Origin: Sciurus carolinensis | Taxonomy: Eukaryota > Chordata > Mammalia > Rodentia > Sciuridae | Length of the DNA stretch: 64,000 nucleotides | Assembly (NCBI RefSeq): GCF_902686445.1 | Contig: NC_062213.1 | Coordinates: 140,328,491-140,392,490, forward strand | Reading direction: 5' to 3' | In this document: one piece after another, positions 1 through 11,935 of the stretch | Layout of the letters: every line of letters starts with the position of its first letter | Numbering within the stretch: the stretch's first letter is position 1 | Made by a program: the position numbers and the translations under genes | Notes under the pieces: generated by a model | What the model was told of the DNA's origin: nothing | What the model saw: the letters and a program-made list of their open reading frames with translations, nothing else | Databases searched by the model: none

Positions 1-2110
1 ATATTCCGGGTTACACAGTCAGTGAGTCTCCAAGAAAGGAGTAGTGTTCCTGTGTTCTGACTGCAGATCCAGGGATTTGCCCTGAAGTGCACATTTCTGT
101 TAGCCTTGGAGGTTGCTAACCCTTCTTACTGCTCATCTGAGTGTCTAGTCTCAGTTTTGCCATTAAGTACCTTTTCAGCCATGAGTACATTGCTTTCCTT
201 ATGGGCCTTAGTTTTGTCATGTGTAAAATGAGTGAGTCAAATCAGACATCAATTGTCCAGTCAAGCTAAGCAATAACATGATTCTCTGACCATTGCGAAA
301 CCAACTGTCTTATTCATTGGTCTTTTTGTCTCACACAGTAGAATCCCAATCAAGCAGTACAATTAAAAAGGAACACAGGCTATATCACAGATCACAAGGT
401 AAAGTACAGGAGGCCTTATCCAGAACTGGGACTATAAACTGGCACTTACAATAAAGTTATGATTTATTCTTTTTTTCATGTCTCAGGGGCTCCTGAACTC
501 TTATACCTGCTAGTCTCTGAATATTAATCTTGTATATCTTTCCCTTCAAATCAGTTCTCTCTCCTTTACCAGGCAGGCACAGAACATGCTTGTCCACAGG
601 GGCAGCCTTCTCCCTCTATTCAAACACTACCAGAGACTAATTGGCATCTCTGAATCCTAATTCCAGATCATCTCTCAATTAAATCTGACTGGTCCAGACT
701 GAGTCAAACATCTACCCAGCTCAGCATACTGGGACTAAGAGGTCAATTCCAGCCAGACTCCACTCCATCTGCAGAGAAGGGCAACCTGGTCTTGACAGAG
801 TTCCCAAAGGAATGTTGTATATTCAGAGCTCCTACTTGATTGACACACCAGTATGACAATAGCTAAGAGTATATGACTAAATCAAGGATGCTGTGTGCGG
901 AACACCTAGGATGAATATTTTTATCTTTCTGGGTTTAACCACAATCTACACCAATAACTAACTAGAATAGATACATGTCTTACTTAGCTATTCCAGACTA
1001 TGTCTAAAGGATTCCATATTAGGGATTTGGGAAAAAAAAAAAAAAAAAAAAAAAACCTACATGAAAAGGGTAAATTCAAAAGGTAAATTCAAATTAAACG
1101 TTTAGAATGAAAAAACATAGAGAAAGAAAGTGAAGAAGCAATGAAACCCTCTCCAGAGAGGACAGTTAACCCAAAGCAACAACTAAAGAAATTCTACAAA
1201 AGAGAGGAGTCTCCAGATACAGGAAGAAGTACAACTAGTCCTTTGGGAGGGCCTTGGTTTAAAGGGATTAAGGTAAATATTTAGGATAAAAACAGAATCA
1301 AGGAGGACAAGACAGCAAGGAGTTCAATGTGATTTCTCTTTGAGCAGGAGCTGGTTTGTTATTATAATGAAACAAGCCCCCTGCTGGCACCTTTTCCGTG
1401 ACTTATTTCCAATCCTATTGAGATTTCTACCCTTCAAAAGAAAGGATGTGGATTATTAGACTCTTGGCAGGGGGTACAGAAAAATCTATGTTGCTCTGGG
1501 TCCATCCCAGCAGTGGCGGATTAAGGTGTGATTGAATGGATTGTCTGCCCTACACTCTGAGGAGGACCTCCATGTTCTGTCAGGATCCCCAACAAAGCAG
1601 TTTTCCCAGCAGAAATCCCCAGTGAGGCTGCCATTTCTTCTTTAATTCTTTTCACTCACCCTGTTGAGTTGCCCCTGTTAGGTGTATTAACAGCCATCCA
1701 GTGTCTCTTCAGACATGATGTCTTTGAAAGTTTTGAGGAGGAGAAGATGGTATTCTTTATTATTTATGAAGTAAAAACAATGCTGGTCCCCTCTGTTATT
1801 ATCACTGTGCATCTGAATGGTTGGAATCAGATTCAGGCTGGAACAGAGAGCTTTCTTTTATAAGCACTTCGTTACTCTTTAAAATAAAAGGATAGTTGTT
1901 TCCATCTTCTGTTGCTTTACCCTAGAGAATTCACAAATACTGCTTTATAAATAAAGATAATACCAAAGCGTCTTTCTTTATATCTTTAATGAGATATATT
2001 TAAAAACATACCTAAAGTATTACCTATTTGCATTTATGTATGTATTTCATATACTCTATTACTCAGTCTATGTTATCAGAGACTTGGAAGTATGCAATGC
2101 TACTTTATGC
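1..2110. other. Non-coding stretch, no recognised element
   Basis: I recognise no gene or repeat family here. An uninterrupted A run of 24 lies at 1032-1055 and could be the tail of an old retroposon, but no family was identifiable upstream of it. Just after it, a 13-bp unit (ggtaaattcaaaa-like) is tandemly repeated at about 1068-1093. The 64-codon frame at 1669-1863 has no recognisable domain and is of chance length. Confidence 0.5.
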
Positions 2111-2111
2111 T

Positions 2112-2192
2112 GTATAGATATAGATATAGAGATATAGACATATGTTTTTATATATAGATATATAATGTATATATATATATGTATATATCTGA
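2112..2192. repeat. Imperfect TA/GATA-type microsatellite
   Basis: The stretch is dominated by TATA and GATATA units with a purer (TA)n core near 2168-2187. It is flanked by non-repetitive sequence. The short minus-strand frame across it (Ile/Tyr-rich) is a translation artefact of the repeat. Confidence 0.8.
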
Positions 2193-2615
2193 TATGCACA
2201 CAGCATATCAGAGATATGAAGCAGAGACAAAGGCAAATAATCTGAATTGCTATCAAATTCATGGACCTTATATAACTAAATCGCCAAGTCCCAGAGAATC
2301 AGACATAACCAAACAAAATTTATAAGTTTGACGGGCTTCTCCCACTAAGTTGGAAGGCCCTATGTACCTTTTGTGTAACTCGGTGAATCATTTGAAAATA
2401 AAATAGGCTTGTTTTTGAATGAGAATTCTAGTTGTGAATTATCAACTGAAGGTCAAAGACCTTTCTTAAGCATAATGCCCTTAGGAATAAAAGTAGAAAT
2501 GAAACAGACCGACTCTGGAGGGCCCCCTCTGAATCACCAACAATTTCCTCTTGCTAGGAGTGGAGACTGAAGGGTGGCAACACCCCACCCTGACAGGTCC
2601 CAGCGGGGTACTTAC

Positions 2616-2672
2616 CGTGCCCTCCTCAGCAGCGCTGTGTAACACAGCCTGCCTAAGTCTGCATGTGCACAT
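2616..2672 (-). other. Candidate exon end with strong 5' splice-site match
   Basis: On the minus strand, CACG|GTAAGTAC occurs with the putative exon ending at 2616. This is a near-perfect match to the U1 5' splice-site consensus. The surrounding 2450-2700 stretch is richer in G+C and CpG than its neighbours and matches no repeat I recognise. A minus-strand frame of 63 codons spans the junction but has no recognisable domain. This could be a lncRNA exon or a chance match; no branch point or acceptor partner is established. Confidence 0.2.
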
Positions 2673-3126
2673 TTCCTGCCCTTTGTTTCACTTCACTGCC
2701 TGGTCTCTAACACTTCTCATTTAAAAGCTGTACACACCTTCAGAGATTTTGAAGATGAAACTTCTGAAACAGTAAGTTTCTTCCATCTTCTTTCAAAACT
2801 GGCCTTGAATAAAACCTATTTTCATACCAATTTGACTTTGAATGTTTCTGGAACAGCAAGGATTGCATTCTAGGCTCTTTGTTCCAGGCAGGACTAGTGC
2901 CATTTGGCAATACAAATAGAATTTATTTGTCATTTCCATGATCACACCTCCCTCCAATAGATAACCATTAACCATTTTTAATGTCATGCATTGTAACTAT
3001 TATGTAGAATGAACCTATTACTTGATTAGTATATTTTATCCATGCAAGAATTTGGAAGCTTTTACCAAAATGTAGATACCTTACTTCTGAAACTCAAAGG
3101 ACTAACTTCTATAACTTTAGGTAAGT

Positions 3127-3144
3127 AAAAAAAAAAAAAAAAAA
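3127..3144. repeat. Poly-A tract (A18)
   Basis: A pure run of 18 A residues just upstream of the antisense L1 3' end. It has no identifiable source element. Confidence 0.85.
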
Positions 3145-4217
3145 TGGATGCTCTAATGAAAATCAATTCACTGCCCTTTGAAATATTTGACCATGTTTTT
3201 TATTTAATTTGATTTTTATTAACATATTAAATGTACACATTAATGGGAGTCACTGTGATATTTCCTTATATATGTCCATTCAGGGTGCATTGATCATATC
3301 CATCCACACTTCTAATTTCCCACCCCACCCCCACACCCTTTCCAGTCTCTAATAATTACTGTTCTACTTCCAGGTCAACTTTTTTAGTTTCCATATACAA
3401 GAGTGAATATGTGATATTTTTTTCCTCTGGCTTATTTAATTTAATATTATGTCGTCTAATTCTTTCCATTTTGTTGCAGTGACAAGACTTCATTCTTCTT
3501 TAAGGCTGAATAATACAGCATTACGTACATATATATACCACATTTTCTTTATCTATTCACCTGTAGATAGGAAACTAGGCTCCTGCCATCTTAGCTGTTG
3601 TGAATATGGCACCTAGGCTGATGCCATCTTAGCTACTGTGAATAATGCTGAAATAACATGGACATGCAAGTGTTTTTTGCAAACTGATGTCATTTCCTTT
3701 GGATACATACCCTGGAGTGGGATAGCAGGATAGATTCTCCATACTGTTTTTTATAGTGACTGTGCTAATTTTATATTCCCACCAACAATGTATGAGTTCC
3801 TTTTTCTCCACATCCTGGCCAGAATTTCTCGTGTTTTATATATATATGTAAATATATATTGTTTTACAAATACACATTTTTTACAAACATTATTCTAAGT
3901 GAAGTGCAATGGTATCATTGTAGTTCTGATTTGCATTTCACTGAGATGACCATTTGTGTTTCTTCTTCTGAGAAGTATCTATTCAGATCATTTGCCCATT
4001 TTTATATTGGATTAATTATTTCTGTTGTCGTTAGGGTTTTTGAGTTATTTATTTATTCCAGAAATCAACTAATCACATGAATAGCAGGAAAATATTTTCT
4101 TCCAAATTTGTAGTTGGTATCTTAACTCTTGATTTTTGCTTTTGCTGTGCAGAAGGTTTTTAGTTTGATGTAATCCTGTTCGACACTTTTTGCTTTTATT
4201 CCTGTACTTTTGGGGTC

Positions 4218-4511
4218 CTATCCAGAAAAATCATTTCCTAAACCAATATCTTGAAGTACTTCTTCTATCTCTTCTAGTAATTTCATGGTTTCAGTCTTAC
4301 ATTTTGGTCTTGGATCCATTATGAGTTTATTTTTGTACAGGGTAAGAGATAGGGGGTCAAGTTTCAATCTTCCACATGCAGTTATCCAGTTTTCCCAGCA
4401 CAATTTATTGATGAAGCTGTCCTTTCTCCAGTGTAAGTTTTTGGTACCTTTGTTAAGAATCAGTTGGTTCTGGATGTGTGGGTTTATTCTGGGCTCTCTC
4501 TTCTGTTCCAT
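4218..4511 (-). pseudogene. L1 ORF2 C-terminal remnant
   Basis: This is a 97-codon minus-strand frame. It contains the L1 ORF2 C-terminal block that usually reads W-R-K-D-S-F-x-N-K-x-C-W-E-N-W, followed by L-K-L-D-P-L and, further on, Q-D-I-G-L-G-N-D-F. The order and spacing agree with the segment downstream of the reverse transcriptase. It is a decayed piece of the 3195-6165 element, not a cellular gene. Confidence 0.85.
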
Positions 4512-4952
4512 TGGTTTGTGTGTGTTTTTATTTCAAAACCCGTGCTCTTTTGGTTATCATGGCCCTGTAGCACATCTGAAATCAGTTATTGTGATGCCTC
4601 AACCTTTCTTCATTTTGCTCAAGATTTTAACAATATTAATTTTTCCAAATTATAAATGAGGAAGTTCTTTCTACATTTTAGTGTCTTCTTCAATTTATTT
4701 ATTCAATGTTTTGTAATTTTCAGTCTCTTAGTTAAGTTTATTCTTAGATTGTGTGTATGTGTTTGTGTGTGTGTAGCTAAAAATCAGGATTGCTTTTATG
4801 ATTTCTCTGCAAGTTCATTATTTGTACATACAAAAACTACTGATTCTCATATGCTGATTTTTATATCCTATTATTTTACCGAATTTATTTATAAGTTCTA
4901 ATAGTCTTTGATGGAGTCTTAGATTTTTCAATGTAGAAAATCATTTCATCTG

Positions 4953-5474
4953 TGTAATGGTTAATTTGAATTGTCAACTTGATTGGATTAAGATGCTGAT
5001 GATTAAGAGGCTGCTGGGTGTGTCAGTGAGGGCGTGTCTAGGAATGATTGGAATGTGGGATAGCGAATTGAAGTGGAGACCCTCTCTAAGCATAGGCAGC
5101 ACCGTCCAATAGGATGGTGGCTTGGATAGAATAAAAGTTGCAAGAAAAGGAAGCAGAGGCAGATGCAATCTCAACTCTTCTTGAATGGGTTCTTGATTGT
5201 TGCTTCGATCATCTGAGGATATTGAACTCTCTCTTCACTCTTTCAAAGTGGACTCTTACAGTGATTCTCCAGAGAGTTTCCAGAAGCCTTGGTCTTGGAC
5301 TAGGGTAGCACTGTGGATCTTCTTGCACTGCTACTGGTTCTTCCAGTTCTCTAGGCTGCAGACTGCCATTGTGGACTATCCAACTTCTGGCCATGTAAAC
5401 CAATCTAATAAATCCCCTTTTTATAATCATACTTCCTGTTGATTCTGTTCCTCTTGAGAACCCTGACTAATACA
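4953..5474 (+). mobile_element. MLT2-type (ERVL) solo LTR with 5-bp target duplication
   Basis: The element starts tgtaatggttaattt and ends accctgactaataca, the termini I associate with MLT2/ERVL LTRs. It contains an AATAAA-type signal near 5408. The direct duplication atctg flanks it (4948-4952 and 5475-5479). Removing the LTR and one copy restores continuous antisense L1 ORF2 sequence (catttcatctg|caaacagagat), which confirms both boundaries. No internal retroviral sequence remains, so it is a solo LTR. Confidence 0.85.
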
Positions 5475-5970
5475 ATCTGCAAACAGAGATAATTGACTTC
5501 CTTCTTTCTTATATGTATTTCTTTTATTTCTTTCCCTTGCCTAATTGCTCTGGTTTAAATTTCTAGTACTTATGTCAAATAACAACAGCAAGACTGGAAA
5601 CCTTAATCTTGTTTCTGATCTTAAAGGAAAAGTGTTCAGTTTTTCCTCATTCAGCATGATGTTGGTGATGGGTTTGTTATAAGGTCATTATTATTTTGAG
5701 GTATAATCCTTCTGTACATAATTTGTTCAAAACTTTTACTGTGAAGGAATGGCAAATTTTGTCAAAGGTTTTTACTGCATCTATTGAGAATATCATTATT
5801 TTTATCCCTCATTTTATTTATATGATATATCACATTTTTTGACTTATGTAGGTTGAACCATTGTTGCATCCTTGAAATAAAACCAACTTGATCACCTATG
5901 TGTGATACTTTTGAGGTGCAATTAATTCAATTTGCTAGTATTTTGTTAAGGATTTTTGCATCTATGTTCA

Positions 5971-6174
5971 TCAGGGATCTAGATCTATAGTTTTGTTTTT
6001 GTTGTTATTATCATGTTTTAGTAACAGATTAGTGTTGGTTTCATAGAATGAGTTTGGAAGTGTTGCCTCCATTTTAATTCTATAGAACAGTTTGAGAAGT
6101 TTTGGTACTAGTTGTTCTTTAAAAGTTTGGTATAATTCAGCAGTTATATCATTCAAAGACCATGTTTTTAACAA
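5971..6174 (-). pseudogene. L1 ORF2 reverse-transcriptase fragment
   Basis: This 67-codon minus-strand frame matches the start of the L1 reverse-transcriptase region: a Phe/Leu-Tyr-Gln-Thr-Phe-Lys block, then Leu-Pro-Asn-Ser-Phe-Tyr-Glu. It is the 5'-most recognisable part of the 3195-6165 element, so that L1 is 5'-truncated or too decayed to read beyond here. Confidence 0.8.
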
Positions 6175-6179
6175 GCACT

Positions 6180-6799
6180 ATCAGAATCTAACCAGTGTCT
6201 CTGAAGCTCAATTTCAAATGTCTTATTAAACAAATATGACTGGTCAGCTTGCCCATATTTCTGTTGAGCTTGATAAGCTGGGGCCAGTGAGGAAGACAAA
6301 CTATTCTAATATTTTAAGTAATCTCTTAAATCTACACTGAACTAATCTATAAATATATAGAAGTAGCAATGTTAATATAAGTAACAAGAAACAAATTCTT
6401 TCTACATAAGTTTATATCTGACCAAATAATTCACTAATAGCCAGGTTCCACTCCATCTTCAAATAAAGGTAATCTGATCTAAGTAGGTCTAGTTAAGAAG
6501 TAGATCTCTAGGGATTTCTACAATTAGGAATTGATTTATGTCAGTCTGCATTGGCAAACTTTGTTCCCTATAATGGTAAAAAGGGGAATAATAAATTCTA
6601 GGGCAGTAGTTTTCAACCTATTCCTTTCATTCTCACATTCCAAATTAGGAGAATATAAAGGGTTCTCTGTTTTAACAAAGACTTGCAAAAAAACAGAATG
6701 AAAATCAAATTGATAATAAAACAGAGAAATATTAGAAGATTGAGAAGACATTCCTAGTAATTCAGACAATCTATTACTACTTTTTAAAAAGGTAACAAT
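6180..6799. other. Non-coding stretch, nothing recognised
   Basis: AT-rich sequence between the old L1 and the B1-ID SINE. The 77-codon minus frame at 6536-6769 shows no domain. No repeat family is assigned. Confidence 0.5.
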
Positions 6800-6987
6800 T
6801 AGTCCAGTTGCACTTGCCTATAATTTCAATAATTCAAGAGGCTGAGACAGGAGGATCTCAAGTTTGAAGTCAGTCTCAAGACTGTCCTCAGCAAGACCCT
6901 ATCTAGATATACAAAATGAAAAAGGCTTGGAATGCAGCTCAGTGATAGAATGTCCCTGATTTCAATCCCCAGCACTGGGAAAAAAAT
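6800..6987 (+). mobile_element. B1-ID composite SINE
   Basis: The left part (6800-6900) follows the 7SL-derived B1/Alu pattern: a diverged 'cttgcctataatttc', then 'gaggctgagacaggaggatct' and 'agcaagaccctat'. The right part (6924-6977) follows the tRNA-derived ID pattern: 'ggcttggaatgcagctcagtg', then 'ttcaatccccagcact'. A short A-rich tail follows. Dimers of this kind (B1-dID) are characteristic of squirrel-related rodents. The copy is strongly diverged and certainly old. Confidence 0.8.
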
Positions 6988-8474
6988 ATCATCACAATAT
7001 CAAGATGCTCAGAAAACGAAGCATCCTTCATCCTACCCCAATTTGAAGGAGTACTACGTGGGAATAAAATAAGAGCTTGTCAAATGTGTTATAAGAATTC
7101 TGTGGCAGCCATACCTTCTACAGGAACACTGTACCAGGGTCTTCCATGTTCTAATAACATGCTATTTTTGCTTAATGATATGGAATTTTGATAATCCTTG
7201 CTTTATTAATAAATAGCCCAGTTTCCTTTGGAGTTAAAAGTGTAGGTAATTGTAAGTTATTTGGCATGGAAACTAAACACATGATGATATTTTTATTTTT
7301 CCATGCAGTTGGAAGTTCCTATGGACTATCAAGGAATGAAGGATCAATACTGAAAAAAACACCGCTCCAGAGATGCAGTTCCATAACTGACCCTTGAGAA
7401 CTAAATTTGGCCTTGGTTTAACTACTTGAGTGTTAGAACTTTCAGATCCCATACTCCCTTCATGGGTAAAAAGGAAGGTGAAATAAGAAAGTGGAATTAT
7501 GAATTTTTGCTAAAGTCTTACCTTCCCCACTACTGCCCTACTCAAACATGATGACTATAGAGGGGGGAAATGTAGTCACTCTTTATTTATTGATTGTCTG
7601 TATATATATCTACCCACCTTGTCATATGAAACTTCTTAGGAATTGGTATCTAATTTATGGAACTTTTTTGTTTTTTTTTTTTTTTTTCATTTTTATTTGT
7701 TGATGCTCAATGCCACATATGCCAGGAAATGTGTTTGCATCACAGTGCAGAAGTAGAATGCTTTTGAATTTTCTAGGTTTTTATTGCTAACCAGAGATAA
7801 AATAAGCACTTCTTATACATCCCCCCAAAATTAGTCCTCAGAAAAGACTCCTAAAATATGAAATTATTAAGTGATACCATCCCCAAGAATTAAAACTAAG
7901 TCAGTAAATTTTCTGAAATTCTAGCAAAACCTATAAGAGTGGAAATGTTCCAGAAAAGTGTTGTTTTCTTGCAGTACTTTGATGTTCATCTCAATGCTTG
8001 ACCAAGAAGGGAAAAGGCACAAAACCACAAATTCCCTTGGGGGAAAATAATTCCTAGAAACTGAAGAACAAAAATATTACCCAATGACTAACTCTACTTA
8101 TGGAAATCATCATTAATTGCATTAGAAGATTATTTACATAGCATTCCTCCTAGTGTATTAACTGTTGCTTCTATATGTTCACTTTGAGAGTTAAGAAATG
8201 TTTTCTGGAATTTTATCAATTAATAATCAATAACAGGCAAAGACCAATTTTCAATTATGAAATTGTTAAAACTTTGAGTAAGCCAGTGGCAATCAGAATT
8301 CTATGTAGAAGTATAATTATTTTAATATAACTTTTCAAAAACATATAATCCATTACTTTTACTTCTGCTTTAAAAAAAAAAAACAGATCATTTGAATAAG
8401 GCTCAGACCATGTTGTCTAAAAAGTTCCTGCAGAACCGTGGGGAAATAATCTCTTTTGTTCACTCTCTCTTCTG
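6988..8474. other. Non-coding stretch with a poly-T run
   Basis: No repeat family or gene recognised. A T17 run at 7671-7687 could be the tail of an antisense retroposon, but the sequence on its right (7688-7780) matches no family I can name. The 69-codon frame at 7188-7397 is unsupported. Confidence 0.5.
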
Positions 8475-8705
8475 CCATATATCAAGTGTTTATAATTTGC
8501 AAGACATTGCATTTTACAGTTAATATAATATGTAATTAATCCTCCTACTAGCTTCTCAAGTAATTATCATCCTCACATTAAAAACAAGGAAATCAATGCT
8601 TAAGCAAGTAGAATCACATTCTTCTAGCATATGAGAAAGTTAAATCAAAATCTTAGCCTGTCTGACTCTAAATTTGTGCTCTTCATCCACAGAGCAGCTT
8701 TTCTC
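8475..8705 (-). mobile_element. MIR SINE, antisense
   Basis: Read on the minus strand, the order of blocks is that of MIR. On the plus strand they appear as 'aagtgtttataatttgcaagacattgcattttacag', then an 'aatcctcctac' block, an 'attaaaaacaaggaaatcaatgc' block and a 'tctgactctaaatttgtgctctt' block. The copy is diverged and has lost clear ends. Confidence 0.65.
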
Positions 8706-10540
8706 AAGAGTTAAAAAGTGAATTCCTTGCTTCGGCCTGCAGAAAAATGAAAAAGTCCTTAAGGCTAAAGACTTATCCTTTAAATTTATGTAGGGGTAGG
8801 GGACCTACATTTCTTTTCTTTCCCTTAAAGGAAGTTTGGGGGCATGACATGAAACTGACAACCAAAAAGGAGTAAATATTGATAATATCCAGGGTGGGTG
8901 AATGGGCTTCTAATTTTTTATTACTATTCAGGAGGTGTCACTCAAACAAGATTCTTTTATTGCAGTGGTGCTATGGATCACTGTCATAAATTTTCTGTTT
9001 GTACAATTTTCCCTCTCATATTGTCAAGTATCTCGAGGTTTTATTAGTGGCCTGCCTGTAATTAGATTCCAGGTACAGACTCACACTCATCTTTGCAGTC
9101 AGAAAATCAGAAAGATGATCACTTGTCTTCTGCCATTCCAGTGAATTCAGTTAGGGATATACAATATGTTTGTGGTAATCTCATTTGTGGGTTGCACAAT
9201 GCCCAATGACAATGGACTCTGCTCTCCTGCTGTTTCCATAACCTCCCCTCACTTGGGATTGTGCTCCACATATACAGTTATGTTTCTAAATGGCAATCTC
9301 CTTCTCATATTTTGAGAACTGCACAAATTAAAATCAAAATAAAAAAATTTAAGCGTAGTTCTTTGTTTCATTTAGGTTTTCAATATTCTCAACTATCTCA
9401 AAGTGCTCCTTATATCTTTATGTAATTCCTAGCATCAAGGGAGGATTTGATTTTAAATATAGCATGCTTCTTGTGAGTAAAATCCCCAGAGACTCCTTGT
9501 TGTTGTTGTTTTTGTTGTTTTTCCTTCTGAAATCCACAGGTTAGCAACATTTCTTTCTTATTTGCAGTCAAGTCAGCTGCGTACAAACTGAGAAATTCAG
9601 CATTCATGCACTTACATACATACTTACACACTCCATGCACAATACATGCTTAGTTTATCCCTTAGATCTAAATGATATGACTTTGGTTTAGATTATCTGA
9701 AAAAAATCTGTGAATCAATTTGATATCACATTCAATAAAACCCTGATCCAAGGACCTGCCAAACACAAACAGAAAATAACCCAGGTAAACATATTTTGGG
9801 AAAGACAAGTACTCCAAGAAAGATCACAACACCATTATAATCTATCAGATCATGAGGTGACATTGTTTTACTTATATATGAAACCATGAAGGTTCTTTTT
9901 CTCTATTACCTGGGGACTCAGAATTCATGGCACATATGCACTTCAGAAAAAAATAAGGTAAAAAGATGCTCAGATATTAATGGAAATCTCCCATTTTCTT
10001 TTGATTAATTAAAAGGGATTTTAGGAGAAAACTAATAATGGTCCACAGGGAAGAAAAGGCCATTAAAGTCAGAGAATATATATTAGCAATTATCCTACTT
10101 TATTTACAGCCCATTTTTTCCTGCTAAAAACAGGAATGTATAAAACATATAAGTTAACATAAAATAATAAATGTATGTAAAATTTATGAAAACCTGAGTA
10201 CATTATGAACAAAATGTTAAGAATTAAAATAATTCACTGTTTTTTCATGGTGTTTTTAAATATACAAGATGAACTTTCAAATAATATTGAATAAGTAAAG
10301 TAGGATTGTAATCGAATGCAGCTCTAATTACATTCTTCTCATTTTGATTTTCATTTAAACATCTCCTAATTCTCTTTTTACAGAGAAATACAGAATAGAA
10401 ATTAGGGTAAGGCTATTGAAGCAGCTAAATTCTACATACTCATTATTTCATGGAAATATTAAGATGGATTCTTGAAGGTGAGCATATGAACTTTGAGCTT
10501 TGACAATGTCAACAATGTAGCTCTGGTCTAGACCACCTTT
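8706..10540. other. Non-coding stretch, nothing recognised
   Basis: AT-rich DNA without an assignable repeat or gene. It contains a GTT-rich patch (9497-9522). The scattered frames of 60-76 codons have no recognisable domains. Confidence 0.5.
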
Positions 10541-10798
10541 GTGTGCACACCAACCCCTTTACTTAAAAATGGAATGACCCTAAGAAATTTGGACTTTTAC
10601 GTGCCTGACCTGAATTTTGGGTTACGGTCCCAGGAAATTCCTGTTTGGATTCCCAGAGATCCTGACCAAAAAGTCAGTGCTGTGAATGTGGATACGAATG
10701 TTGACTTTTCTAAACTCAAAGGTCAAGAGCTCACAGGGTTTAGGGCCAAGTATATTATCTGTAATAAAAGACCTGTTCCCAAAGGAACTCAAATGTAG
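10541..10798 (+). other. Unidentified 85-codon open frame
   Basis: This frame has an unusually balanced residue composition for AT-rich intergenic DNA: mixed acidic and basic residues, Pro-Asp-rich turns (VPDLNFGLRSQ, VWIPRDPDQK) and a Lys/Arg-rich end. I do not recognise the protein. It has no signal peptide, transmembrane segment or catalytic motif. It lies in unique-looking DNA just upstream of a MIR. It could be a decayed processed pseudogene, an exon remnant or chance. No poly-A tail or flanking duplication was found. Confidence 0.2.
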
Positions 10799-10914
10799 AC
10801 ATTAATTACCAGATAGTTATTGCTCAACTTTGGTGCGAAACACAATTTCTGACTCCAGAAAACAAAGATGTACTTCAAGTTCAATGAAAGGAACAAATTG
10901 TTCAGAAAAAGTAA

Positions 10915-11135
10915 GTAGCATGTGGTGCAGTGTGGAAAGCTTGATTTTTAAAGTTAAATTCCCACTAGCTGTAAATCCCTTCACTCCATTAATCCCTTAG
11001 TTTCTTCCTCCATAAATTGGGAGGAAAAAAAATCTACCTCATAATCATCATGGTAATTAAATGAGAGTTTGTATAGGAGGCATCTGGCACATGGTAAGCA
11101 CTTGATAGTAGCCCTAACACGTGTTAATGATATAT
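10915..11135 (+). mobile_element. MIR SINE, sense
   Basis: In order the copy shows a degraded 'gtggtgcagtgtggaaagc', 'cactagctgtaaatcccttcactcc', 'agtttcttcctccataaattggg', 'taattaaatgag' and 'catctggcacatggtaagcacttgata'. This is the MIR core followed by its LINE2-like 3' end. The copy is old and diverged. Confidence 0.75.
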
Positions 11136-11589
11136 CATAGGAACTTGATAAAGACCAAATTCCTTTCTAACACCACACACCAATATAATAAGTGCCAAAA
11201 TAATGATTATGATAATAAGAATCATAGGAATTCACTGAGAAACAATGAAGCCTTCAGTAGTTAATGTAGGGAGAAAACATAGCAAGAAACCAAATGTTTA
11301 AAAGAGGGAATATGTGAATGTTTAAGGAATAAGTGAAAAATCAAACAAACTATCTAAATAGCATGAAATAGAGAAAGGCAAAATTTGAGAGGTAAAAAGC
11401 AGCTGGAGAAACTTCTACATTTTCATAAATGTCATATAGAATATGAATGACATTTGAATCAACTGAAAAAAATTTAGAGGACAAAGCTCTGAAGTGCTTT
11501 ATAATATAATCAGGGAGGAAGCTTTTCAGAAATTAATGTTACAAGAAATTTATGAAGTTGTATTTTCACCATCTGTACATGTTAAGCCA
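11136..11589. other. Non-coding stretch, nothing recognised
   Basis: AT-rich, A-biased DNA. No element assigned. Confidence 0.5.
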
Positions 11590-11935
11590 ATGTTTGCTGC
11601 TGTGAGAAGTATGACCCAAAGTCTCAATAGAATATTATAATAAAAGTTTATTTTTCATTCACATAAATTAGATGTTCCTGGCACATGAACTGCTTCTATA
11701 TTGTCAACATTGATATAGGTTCCTTCTACTTTGTAGCTTTGCCCTTCCTCTAAAACCATACAGCACTTTCTATTCAGCCAAAGAATAGGTAAAGAAAGAG
11801 AGGGGAGGATTGCAGAAGGTTTTGATTGTTTAGGCCTGGAAGTGGTTTCTATCATTTTTGTCTGACAACTATTAGCCAGAATTCATGATTACATGAGATT
11901 CTTTCACTTGAAATGGAGGCTGGAAAGAAAAGAAA
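11590..11935 (-). repeat. Old interspersed repeat, class not resolved
   Basis: The blocks 'ataataaaagtttatttttcattcacataaa', 'gttcctggcacatg', 'ttgtagctttgccctt', 'aggcctggaagtgg' and 'tagccagaattcatgattacatg' appear in the order of a common medium-reiterated mammalian repeat. I cannot name its family with confidence. The minus-strand 66-codon frame at 11655-11855 is internal to it and meaningless. Confidence 0.4.

Larger units (their letters stand above)
3195..6165 (-). mobile_element. Old L1 LINE (L1MA-like), antisense, split by an LTR
   Basis: Read on the minus strand, this is an L1 from about the start of the reverse transcriptase (near 6165) to the 3' UTR (near 3195). Minus-strand reading frames at 5971-6174 (AELYQTFKEQ..LPNSFYE) and 4218-4511 (NLHWRKDSF..WENWI) match L1 ORF2 segments in the right order. 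The 3' UTR has the 'gggagtcactgtgatattt'-like pattern of L1MA-type elements. The element is interrupted by an MLT2-type LTR at 4953-5474 and carries a local 38-bp tandem duplication at 3575-3650. Frameshifts and stops make it non-functional. Confidence 0.85.

Noticed and set aside
6600..6640. MER5-like start ('cagtagttttcaacc')
   Set aside because: Only the first bases resemble a hAT terminus; the body does not follow.
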